DNA of 64,000 nt from Blasia pusilla (Eukaryota; Marchantiophyta; Marchantiopsida; Blasiales). Both the position numbers and the translations under genes were made by a program. The stretch lies in assembly GCA_050084515.1 (NCBI GenBank), contig CM114273.1:19468001-19532000 (forward strand), read 5' to 3'. The notes beneath the pieces were generated by a model, which saw only the letters and a list, made by a program, of their open reading frames with translations, was not told the origin of the DNA and searched no databases. Positions within the stretch are counted from its first letter, which is position 1, and the number at the start of each line of letters is the position of its first letter. Positions 11,501 through 21,100 of the stretch are shown in pieces.

Positions 11501-12750
11501 TGAAGAAACTGGACGAGATCGGGAGTAGCTGCTGCCCCGGACTGCAAGTTCAAAGGCGGGTCATTCAACCTTGGTCCACCGCAGACATCCATCCCAGCAT
11601 GGCAACACGGGACGTCACATTGCTGGTGGAAACCCTCAAAGAGGAGCTGCTGGAGCCCAATCCGGACAGAATTCCGCACATGAATTGGGACGTGGCTCAG
11701 GAGCGCGTCGACAAAGTGGATCTGCTAAGCGGGGACGATCTCAGGGAGATATCCCAGAAGCTATCCAAGGCAAGGGAGGAAACGCGAGAGAAATGTGAGC
11801 TCCTGGAGACGCTGGGCGGGGCCTTGGGAGTTCTTCCCAGCGTACCCACTAAAGCGGTCTCGAAATTCGAGCGCGTCCGCTCCATGCCCACGTGGAAGGG
11901 GAAGTCGGTGGAAGCGCGGCTTGATGTGCTTGAAATGGAAATGGAGAAGATGAGGATCCAATTAGAGGGCGTGAAATTCGACATCAAGCGGAATAAGTAC
12001 GAGATCCACAAGATGAAACGTACTCAGAAAACGCTCCTGGACCAAATCATGTTTGGAGAGCAGAGTTCCACGGAGGAGCAAATAAACAGCGTTCCTCGGT
12101 ATGCATATTTCACCCACAAGTCGGCGGGAGGCGCAATGAGGTGGTTGAACTTGCGGGAAGCGGTCATAGAGTCATGCACATTGCGTTTGCTCTGTGAAGC
12201 CCGTTATGACGACCAGCTTTTACACGAAGTCGATGATCAGACCGGGCATGATGTCACGGAACTGAAAGATTGGGTGCTACATTCCCTTCCCTGGCTCCGG
12301 AGATCAGTTATCGCGCTAGGAATCGCTTCCAGTGTGGGAGCGGCAGTTTTGCCCGGCTTGGGAGCTTTGGCACCTGCTATCGTTGGAGCAAGCATGCGAG
12401 GTGCGGAGGCGGCGATCGAAGAGATCAGAGAAACTTCCAAAACCATCTCGGATCTGAGAGTTTCCGCGCTCTCTGCTTCTGGGCAGTCCTCCACCACCGG
12501 ACAATATGTTAAAGGTGCTTCCGGAGGTGAGCCGCCACCAGCGACAGGTTCGGCCAAAAAGGGTTTGGAGACTTTGCTGGGAAAGCTGACATCGGCTAAA
12601 TTCAGTCAAATCTTTAGGCTGAGGAAAGTGCGATTCTTGCAACCAAATCATTCCTCAGCGCAAGCCGGCCGGAATTACATCGTCTGGATATGCGATGATT
12701 GCCTCCACAAATATTTAGTGGAGAGGAAAGTCGAAGAGATCCGTGACTAG
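8569..12750 (+). CDS. LRR-Roc-COR (ROCO family) protein, 1393 aa, intronless coding region
   Basis: A single open frame encodes a ROCO-type signalling protein. Residues about 30-460 hold ribonuclease-inhibitor-type leucine-rich repeats (for example LTTLSLANMELGAMEASNIA and LRELYLHGNPLGENGW). A Ras-like Roc GTPase follows, with P-loop GFPGVGKTT at 496-504, switch-I-like SQTRGIDV, and DLAGQQEYH at 551-559. The G4 position reads NRFH (625-628) instead of NKxD. A COR-like region starts near 710. A coiled coil lies at about 1113-1165. A glycine/alanine-rich hydrophobic stretch at about 1245-1281 could insert into a membrane. The C-terminus carries ICDDC. No kinase domain is present. ROCO proteins typically dimerise through COR and act as GTP-regulated scaffolds; the plant relative is TORNADO1-like. 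The ATG at 8569 is chosen because coding-like sequence begins there and earlier ATGs are short uORFs. No intron interrupts the coding region, unlike the other genes here. Confidence 0.95.
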   Translation: MAEAVDGNRVVLRILDELVQKLGCEDPPLEKLAKALEEVTILKVESSERTIGTLRLLGKALLSKIYLNLRECHLNLASSSESVGVKEKEGCLLVLESIASGSMPHLEVLSLKHLPVGLEGMQLIINAAEKGHISKLRLLESNGSHFGNAGFLALGTAAAEGHFQQLESLSSSGDHFPRDGYSLGVFTGMKTVARAMEEGCLRNLARLRLVGIMVGDDEAESLARAMRSSRLTSLKHFELYSPRIRAAGIIALGSAIESGYVPFLESLGIDKEKTPEKPWDRISEEGTQAIAKALASGHLRYLTTLELDGFKGGGLVTSALASHGIATLTTLSLANMELGAMEASNIARALAGLPSLRELYLHGNPLGENGWHALAAALESSTHGASQLVELDLGEPPGDDAVIRFAHLLAENRLPKLLTLGMAANESPGLGESATMAVINAYQRNRLLTAHLHVSWPSGPSKENWMGFRRRNERGADDSSHGVQVDAVYGRVFLCGFPGVGKTTLRKSLSKTGSGLTPRLFGSSKQRCQSQTRGIDVLQLSRGNLKLAVWDLAGQQEYHVLHSAFFRDLGHSDQATIFVVVCRANAGNSHSEKDQKELHYWLRFIASSSTRGVDGFKRQVLIVFNRFHNHICKRMAYWKDWLDMFKKDFEDRLDIEVDVERSTFDVRGKKHAKRFEKVLFRRAEALLKDKKIPALCLDLQKDLRVWSQENKEFPILTWTEVKKRLRIMGLENLSDGEITAALAYLSQVGTVINFPKGSLRDGDLADLNLTVASLEWFCQRVVGHLLLPEDLWVALRGKLDDSYSMKISELLKFYKGFTELQMTQTVAMLLRMGLCYKVGEDRIFIPALVHQNTSLPFWWVDPKPGQNQWTVGFSLVPEDSKTTLLPSSLFARLQVELGQDTLIRNSVGVCFCVGRSFVAFKAMGMFKVLVEYRAEETDDITDRVDIMVKPLFDETIDTTFEDRRKMRVSQVNFADVLLKKLDEIGSSCCPGLQVQRRVIQPWSTADIHPSMATRDVTLLVETLKEELLEPNPDRIPHMNWDVAQERVDKVDLLSGDDLREISQKLSKAREETREKCELLETLGGALGVLPSVPTKAVSKFERVRSMPTWKGKSVEARLDVLEMEMEKMRIQLEGVKFDIKRNKYEIHKMKRTQKTLLDQIMFGEQSSTEEQINSVPRYAYFTHKSAGGAMRWLNLREAVIESCTLRLLCEARYDDQLLHEVDDQTGHDVTELKDWVLHSLPWLRRSVIALGIASSVGAAVLPGLGALAPAIVGASMRGAEAAIEEIRETSKTISDLRVSALSASGQSSTTGQYVKGASGGEPPPATGSAKKGLETLLGKLTSAKFSQIFRLRKVRFLQPNHSSAQAGRNYIVWICDDCLHKYLVERKVEEIRD

Positions 12751-13740
12751 CCAGCAGACTAAGCATTTCGCGAAATTTCAGCGCTCCGGGTTGTACTCAA
12801 GAATCGTGAAGCTGCTCAAGAAACACGGTCGAAAGCTGCTCCCACATGCTCGAAGGCGTCTCCCCTCTTCGTCTTAATCGCAGTTTCTGGATCAAAGCAG
12901 GTCGTCAGTAGTTGCGTCTTGAGAAATCTCATAACTTGGTCGAGGACTCTTCGCCAACCCTCCGCTGAAATCTTACTCTCATCTCTTGAATGAAAGGTGC
13001 TCTTACTGAACATCGCTGTAATGACGAATGACTCAAGATCTTAGCAGTGAAGTCTCGCAATCAGCGCTGACAAATTCTGCCAACAAGCTCGCGCAGGTAC
13101 TAAAACCTCTCTGAACAAACTGACGATTAACTACATTGATTCTCAATTTCTGCCACCATGTCAAAGTTGTAGAGGACACTTAAAGCCGCTTTGCAAGACG
13201 CCTGATGAATCTTCGTCTGTTTCTGCTCATTGACATCTGAATGATATTCTTACGACGATCGTTGCGTCTGGCTCCGTCGCAGGCTAACTTTCTCCGCCGG
13301 CTGATTCCTTGCGTGGCTTTCAAGTTTACGCTCAGGACTCTCCGCAGCATCCATCCCTTTCGGTGCGATGCTGTATTGAATCTTGAGCCTCCCCATCCAC
13401 TGTGCCTGGAGATGAGATTGAGAGTGCCCTCTTTGGACCACCTCTTCTTCTCGCCGAATTAACAGGTCTTGACAGACAGGTTAGGGGGTCTGTTAGGTCA
13501 TGAGGAACACACTTACGATTATGACTAGTACCCATCGTTAAAGGGCTTCGGATGATGCACTCCCGGGGTGGTGGTGGTGGGGGGGGGGGTCCCATTCTGG
13601 TAGTCATAATTTTCTTGGAGCCTCGTTGAGGAGAAAGGGACGACATGCCAAATATGGATGGTGAGCTTCGAGTTGCTTTTCATGATACCCTTTCTTGAAA
13701 ATCGGAGATTTGTCCAAAATCGTTTGTTAGTGGTCGATTC
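12751..13740. other. 3' region of the ROCO gene and intergenic DNA
   Basis: No gene is seen. Near 13555-13600 lies a segment related to the 7475 hairpin arm, followed by a run of 11 G (13579-13589). Confidence 0.5.
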
Positions 13741-13990
13741 CCCATAGCTAGTGTACAACCCCAAATCACTGCTACTAATCATAAAAGATTCTTATTTGTC
13801 TACTTAGGGATGGTTCCCATAGCTAGTGTAGAGCCCCAAATCACGGCTACTACTCATCAACAGTCTTATTTGTTTCCTTAGGGATGGTTTCCCACAGCTA
13901 GTGTAGAGCACCGGACCACGGCTACTACTCATAAAACAGTCTTATTTGTTTACCCTAAACCCTAGTGTACAGCCCCGATTCATGGTCACT
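13741..13990. repeat. Short tandem repeat, about 75-bp unit, 3 to 4 copies
   Basis: The motif CCCATAGCTAGTGTAGAGCC followed by ACTACTCAT and CAGTCTTATTTGTTT recurs at about 13741, 13816, 13891 and 13960, the last copy being partial. It is non-coding. Confidence 0.85.
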
Positions 13991-14142
13991 TGTCATACTA
14001 CATTTTCTTTTAGTCCCCATAGTCAAGCATATGCAAATGAGTCACCTTCCCTTACTTGGAAAGTTATGGATGTAAGGATTTGCCCCATATTCAGAGAGCA
14101 GATGATTTCAAAATCTTATAGTGCGTATGCAATTCTTTGATA

Positions 14143-14420
14143 GGAGCCAAACCCAAGTCTTTGGAGATGACACGGGTTTGGCTCCTTTGAGAGCTCTATG
14201 AGAGATGGAGTCTATAACTCGTCCTCCTTGCCTTATCACTTTGGGCCGTGGGATATTTCCAAAGAGTTGGGTTGTGGCAATGCCAATTTTTTTAGGGGAT
14301 TTGGGATAGAATCTTTTCATTAGAGTGTAAATTGTATGTAGAGCAAGGGATAGTGCTAGGGAACAAAGTTCCACTCCCAAGAGTGGAACTTTACAAGAGA
14401 GGACGTAAGACCTCTCTTGT
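14143..14420. repeat. Cluster of three perfect short inverted repeats
   Basis: The arms are 14143-14154 with 14174-14185 (12 bp), 14365-14376 with 14381-14392 (12 bp, 4-nt loop) and 14393-14402 with 14411-14420 (10 bp, 8-nt loop). The last two hairpins touch each other. No coding frame or family motif was recognised around them. Confidence 0.85.
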
Positions 14421-17400
14421 AGTTGTAGATGAGGGTAAAACAATAGCGGTGTTGTATCATCTTTAGTCAATTTAGGTGCCCCATGATTCTATTCCTGAAT
14501 GCAAACTCATCGTAAGGTGATGTTTAGAAAAACCATGTTTATTGTATTCATTTCCATCCATACTATTAAAACCATAAGGGTTTCCTCCATGAAGAAAGAG
14601 TTTTTCTCTCTTTTCCAAAAATTGTAATAGTGGAGGTTTATGCTTACATCCACTCCCATTCCTACCTTAAAGAGGCATACTTATTGTTGGATACATGACC
14701 CCAAGTTTTGTTTCAATCTCACCTGTGATGCGATATGGTTCTGACCAAGTCTTCCACATATACTATGAATATAATTATTGACTTGTCAAGTTGGAGCAAG
14801 GACTCTCATAGAAAATATCTAGTACTTTGTCTAATGGTGGGAGTTTATATTCATATTCCATATTTGACATAGGTGGTTCATTTCATTAAGTCAATATGGT
14901 AATAATGACTATATTATGTAGGTGATATAACTTCTTCATTTGCCCATGTCCTACAACATTCGGGCAACAAGAAAATATTTAAGAAATGGCTCCCACACCA
15001 TATACCTATGAATAACCACTTTAACTTCATGCACATCAAAAGCCACACACTATGATCTTATATGCTAGATGGTGTAGATCAGGTCCAAGTAAATGATAGC
15101 ATAAGAAATAGTATTACAAGTAGAGCATGTAATGATATTGGAGGAAACGAGTATCCATGTTTACTTTCATTTCATTAGTTGACATAATGGAAAAATCAAA
15201 TTGAAAATTGATTAAGGAGCTTAAAGTTTTTAAAGTTCTTTTTAATTCAATTTGATCTTAGGCTCAACGTAAGAAAAATGATTCCTCATAGCCATCCTCT
15301 TATCGTATACACCCTTCGGAAGAGTAAAAAGATCTTTTGAGTCTTCCCAAGGGTATATATTGAATATACTACAAATGTAGTGCAACCCTACATGCATGGC
15401 ATATTAGATGCATTGTGCACACCAACGACATAGGTAGGATTTGCTTTGTACATCTACTTATGTTCAAATTTTGATCAATGACATGTATCTATATAAAGAT
15501 TTCATCTTACTTGCATCATTTGGTTTGTGTAATTGAAATGTCAAATTTCTCCATGGAATGCTATTTGAAAGCTTGAAATTAAATCCCAAAATTACAAAAG
15601 ATAAAATTGTATGATCTCTTTGCAAGAAGATGTTTGTGGGTAAAACTTGTAATTGCAATTGGCTCGTAGTGCATCTATAAAGCTGCAAAAATTTGCAAAT
15701 GTAGTGCGAGTTTGTTGCAAGCTCATTGCCATCCAACTTTGGCTCAGAGCCCGTTGGGACTAGATTAAAAATGTAAGATACTAGTAAAATGGGACTTCTG
15801 AGCCATATCGTAGTTACTAAATACGAGTCAAATTCTTGGTTTTGCTAGTGAATTGTAATTGTGGAACTAGCAAATGCTATGTCAAGAGTGGTAAGAACAA
15901 AAATGTGATGTAGTAGTAAGAGAATCCTCTTCTTACCTTAACCCTATCCCTTCCCCCCTCACCCAAAAAAAGAAAAGAAAAACATATAGCCATAATAATA
16001 ACCAAGATAATTTTTTCATAAGAAGTAATTCCTAAGGAATTTTTTGGAAGCTTTAATTGTGAATAGAAGAGGGAAGGAGAGAGAAGATTGAATTTTCAAC
16101 GAAAAGAAGAGAAAAAGGGACAAATTTCAACATGGAAGTACTTCATAATAAAGTTTTAAATTTTTTTTTATTTTCAATAGGAGACGAGAGGAGGAGTGGA
16201 CTTCTTTTGTTCCATAATTGCACTATCAAAATTATGGGACATATTAAGATTTTGTAAGAGCATGAGAACTTAGAGTACATATGGAAAAGTGAATAGACTT
16301 AAACACCTCTCCTTTTGATATATGACCCTCTCAATTGATAGGATCGCTCACCTTCTCAACCAATGGGATCACTCGCTCTCTCAACCAATAGAATATGTCA
16401 AAAATGATTTAAGAGGCTAAATCGTTCAGATCCACATATTAAATCTCGTGCATCGCACGAGCACTAAAGTAATGTTGAATATCAAGGAAGAAGAAAGACT
16501 AGAATCCTTGTGAGGAAGTAAGAATCCCTTTTTGCCAAAGTTTGACATTTATCTTATTGTACCACTTGACATGAAGTCTTCTCAAAGAAAAGCTTTGTAA
16601 TGAAGGTTTATGCAAATCCAGCCTAGTGCATCCCATGGGCAGGAAATGTAGTAGTAGTGAGTTGTAAGGGCATATTTGTGTAAAACTAGTTGTAAGAAAA
16701 CATTCCAAAAATTGCACCACACAAGTGCAACTTTGAAATCCTATTAACTTTGGGGGAGCATATGAACTCCGCACTAGTATTTGCTAAAAAGTTACCTCAA
16801 TACCTTGCTCAATGCTAACAAGGGAGATCACTATTTTTGGAAATCATATCCCAAAGAAGTAAACCCTTTTAAAAATGGAATGTCCATTCAAAAGCTTACT
16901 TCTTTAGACACTTTGAATGGGGGCATTAGGTGTTCACGAGGCCACTTTGGAGCACGTAAAGAGGGTGTATGACCTTTACTCTTGGGATGACCATGGTTTG
17001 ACAATGGATGATGTGAATAGGCATGATAGGCAAAATTGGGCATATGCCCAAAGGCTTTGTTTATGGTTACCTTACTTTTATGTTTCTTCCTAGGATAAGA
17101 TACCATCCACCTATAGCACCCCATGAAGTAAAGAGAAAAGAAAATTATCTTTATTAGTGTATTAAAGAATGGACTATTTCCCATTTATGCATCCCATAAG
17201 CATTTTTGCTTCCCCTACAAGTTCTCATTGTTTTTTCCCTTGCCATCTAGAGTATCCATGTGTCCTCTACATGTATGTATTAATTACTTTCTTCTAACCC
17301 GATACCCGTCTCAAAGGAAAGGGCTGTAGATTGGTTACCCCTACATCCCAATCCTAGAATGCTAATAACTTGTGTTGTAGTGATGACACATGTTATCTTG

Positions 17401-17700
17401 GTTGATGAGGTCTACTAGCTTGATGAAAAAATCTTCGACAACGAATCAAAGGTTGAAATAATGAAAATGTAAAATATCAAAAAAAAATCTAACCAATTTT
17501 TTATTATATTATTGTAAAAAAATATTTTTTAATTAAGATTATAAAAAATAAAAATAGCACAATAAAAGGAAAAAAGATGATGGCAGGAAACCATACATAA
17601 AAATTAATTGGATAAAAAAAACATTCCTCGTCACTCTCAACCTCGATAAAACTCATGAGAGAAAAATAGGGGACCCAATTATCCAAAGGCCACAACCGGC
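14421..17700. other. AT-rich intergenic region, no gene seen
   Basis: The region has only short open frames with no domain signal, and A- and T-rich runs (for example near 16140-16180 and 17480-17560). I see no transposon protein, RNA gene or clear repeat. Confidence 0.55.
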
Positions 17701-17889
17701 CTTGAAAAAGACTCGACTAACATGGGCATTCCCCTGTCTAGTCAATGCAGCCAGCCAGACGCGAACATTCAGGAGTTGCCAAACGCACTCACATACCTTA
17801 GCAAGGTGGACGGACTACTACTACTACAGCCGTAGCCGACGGACGGACGGAGGAGAAAACCCACGAAAAGCCTGTGAAATCGCAAGAAA

Positions 17890-18197
17890 CGCAGAGGAAA
17901 GAAGCGAGAGCGAGAGACCGACGGACGGACAGGTGTGATCGGAAGGGAAGGGATTGATCGAAGCGAGAGCTCCATGACGGCGAAATGACAGAGTTGCACT
18001 TTTGCCGGGAAGACCGACGGAGAGCGGAGAGCGGAGTACTAGCGGGGGCGGGGGCGGGGGCGGGGTGACGCTGGCGGACGGAGCGGGTGAAGGCGGGAGA
18101 GGGACAGGTGTGATCGGAAAGGGAAGGGATTGATCAGTGCTCACAAGAGAAGAGAATTGTTTGGGAGCAGGCAGAGGAGTAGGAGGACTGGAGGAGA
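17890..18197 (+). promoter_or_regulatory. GC-rich promoter/5' UTR of the UBA-PUB gene, with direct repeat and G-rich tract
   Basis: GC content rises sharply here compared with the AT-rich flank. The segment GGACAGGTGTGATCGGAA plus GGGAAGGGATTGATC occurs twice, at about 17927-17959 and 18102-18135. A (GGGGGC)n tract at 18044-18065 can form a G-quadruplex on the coding strand about 130 bp before the start codon. No TATA box was recognised. Confidence 0.5.
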
Positions 18198-21100
18198 ATG
18201 GCAGGGCTGTCGTTGGAGTGCGGGGACTGCAAGACGCAGTTCAGAACGGTGGAGGAAGCTCAGGAGCATGCAGAATTGACAGGGCACACCAACTTCCAAG
18301 AATCCACCGAACCCGTGCGTTTCCTCTTGTAGATTTCTCACCTGAAATGCATCACCCAATTTTTGAAATAAAATAAAATCGTCTGGCTTTCTGTAATTTG
18401 TCCCCTCAAAGATCCGAAACTCAAAGTTGGACTTGTGTATCGGTATCGCTCGCTGTTGACTCGCTGGGTAGGGGATGAGTCACTCATTTTGGGGCACTCG
18501 CGAACGTTTGGATCCCCAGTTCTTGTCATTTTAGCAGCTCATTCACTGGTTCTATCATGGCCTAAGATCTTGAAATGGAACTCTGATGAAATAGTAGAGG
18601 AATTCATGTGCCGTTAGATCTGATCCGAATTTCGGATAGTCTTCAGTGCTCATTTTCTTGCGCACATGAACAACAGTGCTTCGTGCTCCCTCCGCATCCT
18701 CGTGGCTTCTAATGGCTCTAGGGTCCCGTGTTGCTTGGTGGTGACTGTAATCAATTCGATCGTCTGTTGTGTGTCCTCTGGATCTCATCGACCCTGCCGT
18801 AGGATTGAGATGGTGTTTTGGTCATCAGGACTGTTTGTATTATTTCAAAACACCCTCGTGGATGGAGCAGTAGCAAGTGTCTTTCCGTTGTTGGTTGGTT
18901 GTTGCTGGTAGCCCTCAGTTTTCCTGCATGGATGTTGGAATCACCTTGTGACGATTCGAAGCTTCTATCTACCATCTAAATGGAATAATTAGCTTATGAG
19001 AGACACGAGAGCTGGTGTTGAAGGAGCAAGAATTTCTCTTGGTAACCAACACATTGCTAGGGTTATCAAGACCGAGTTATTTACTTATCAGTCATGGTCA
19101 TGGAGTACACTTCGCACCGATAATCAGACCTGTTTATCAATCTTGGCTACACGTGTTGATTAAATGCCACGATATGTAAATTTATATAAGCTGAAGTCAT
19201 CTCTCCTTGGAACTGGTTTTGGACTACTTTCAAATAGATGTGCTACTGTATGGTGACTCTGCTTTATGATGAGGGCTGGGGTGGAAGGGGCATGGGTGCT
19301 GCCTTCATGAGGCGAAAGCATTTGTGTTTACGAACTGAACCAGATGGAATTAGTTCGGCTAGCAACTTCAAATCCTTTGCATCCCATTTTCAACCCCAAA
19401 AGATTCACTCAAATATTGTTTATAGTGGATCAGAACTTCTGAACAAATTTTGGTGCTGTACTAAAATTCAAAATGAACAGGGAAAGAAACTGAATTCTTG
19501 TCTGAAATTCTTTTGCTTAGTTCATCTAAAGTCAGATTGATGTACGTAAAGCTAATGATCTGGTTGTGTTCAGACTTTCATGGTGTTTTCTATGGTCTTG
19601 GTTCAGATATGTGAATTCATCTTGTTTTGTAAAGAGAATCATCTCTATGGCATGTGGGGGTTTGAGCAATGCAGGTGCTCAATTTGGTGTGCACTACATG
19701 TGGAAAGCCTTGCCGGACCAAAACGGTACTGTATTGCAACATTCTTCTTCATTTCCTGTTCTTGTGAAGAGTAACTGAATGCCATTTGATCTGGAATCAT
19801 AGGACTCGTGAATTTTTTTTGTGTGCTTGAGTTTTCTACTGAAGGTTTCCCAAGAAAAGGAACCGGTACTTGAGAGTTCGGTGGGGCCATCATATGTGTA
19901 GATGTTATCAGTTCAGATTATCCTCCTCAGTGAAGCAAGCTCAAAAGGGAAGGTCATCAATATATCTGAAGTATGACATGTTTTCTGGCTCTGAAAGAGT
20001 GATTGTTTGTGTGGTTCTTGTCTGACTGTGTCAGATCCTTTTGCTCTTGCAGGAAAGTGATTTGCACACAAAGAGAACTGGTCATGCTGACTTCTCAGAT
20101 AAAACGGCTGAATCTGCTAAACCAATTGTGCTGGAAAACAAGGCAGATGGAGGAGCTGGATCTAGACCTAGTGGGTCTAGTTCAGGGGAAAATGCTACTA
20201 AGCTTGGAGGTAAGAATCAGTTTGAATTTTTTTTTATGGCCTTTTGTCTCCAGTAGTCAAGATAGCAAGTCCTTTGGCTGGACAGGTTATAAATAAGAAA
20301 TCAGCTATTCTATGATTGTCTCATTTCTGCCCACTGTTTCATGGCTGTGTGTTTGCATTCCAGAAGATACAAAGGAAGGTAGTGTTGAAACTTAAATTGT
20401 TTGTTGGCCTATCTTAGTAACCAGTGTAAGTTCAATTGGAGCTTTATGGGTTGATTGGACTGGCTATCATTTAGGATTTCTGTTTGCTTTGCAGACATGG
20501 TTGTGCCAGAAGTTAATAAAGAGCTACTTGCTGAGCTTGAAGGAATGGGGTTCTCCACAGCCCGATCAACTCGGTCTCTCCACTTTTCTGGTTCTCCCAA
20601 GTTCCATCTCTTAACCTTGCCATGATGTTTGATGATCCTCGAGTTTTCGTAGCATGTATCCATGTTAGCGACAACTTTCGTTTAAGTGCTCTATCATTAA
20701 CTTTCAGTTGATTTAATTGGATTTATTCGATCACCATGGCCATCTGAATGTCACTTACAGATAGATTGCCTTCCACTACCCTTTTGCACATTGTGTTGCC
20801 ACCATGAATTAAGGCTGTGTCAAACTGGCTATTGCAATGCTAGCTAGTCAAGGTTCATTCTGATGCATTTCTTCTGCAGTTTCTGATGCGGAGTGTTGAT
20901 ATTTGCAGGTGCAGACAATATTGAAGGAGCTGTAACTTGGATTGTTGAACATGAAGAAGACCCACAGATTGATGAAATGCCTCTGGTATTGTTATCTAAG
21001 ATGAGCTGTGATCCGATCACTTTTTAGACTATAATATCTTATTCTTTTAGTACATCTCCAGTCCTTTTTACTTGGCATTATCTAGTCGTCCGTTAGCAGT

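Noticed and set aside
17824-18144. Proline-rich 106-codon minus-strand frame
   Set aside because: Arises from the G-rich promoter tract of the UBA-PUB gene read in antisense.
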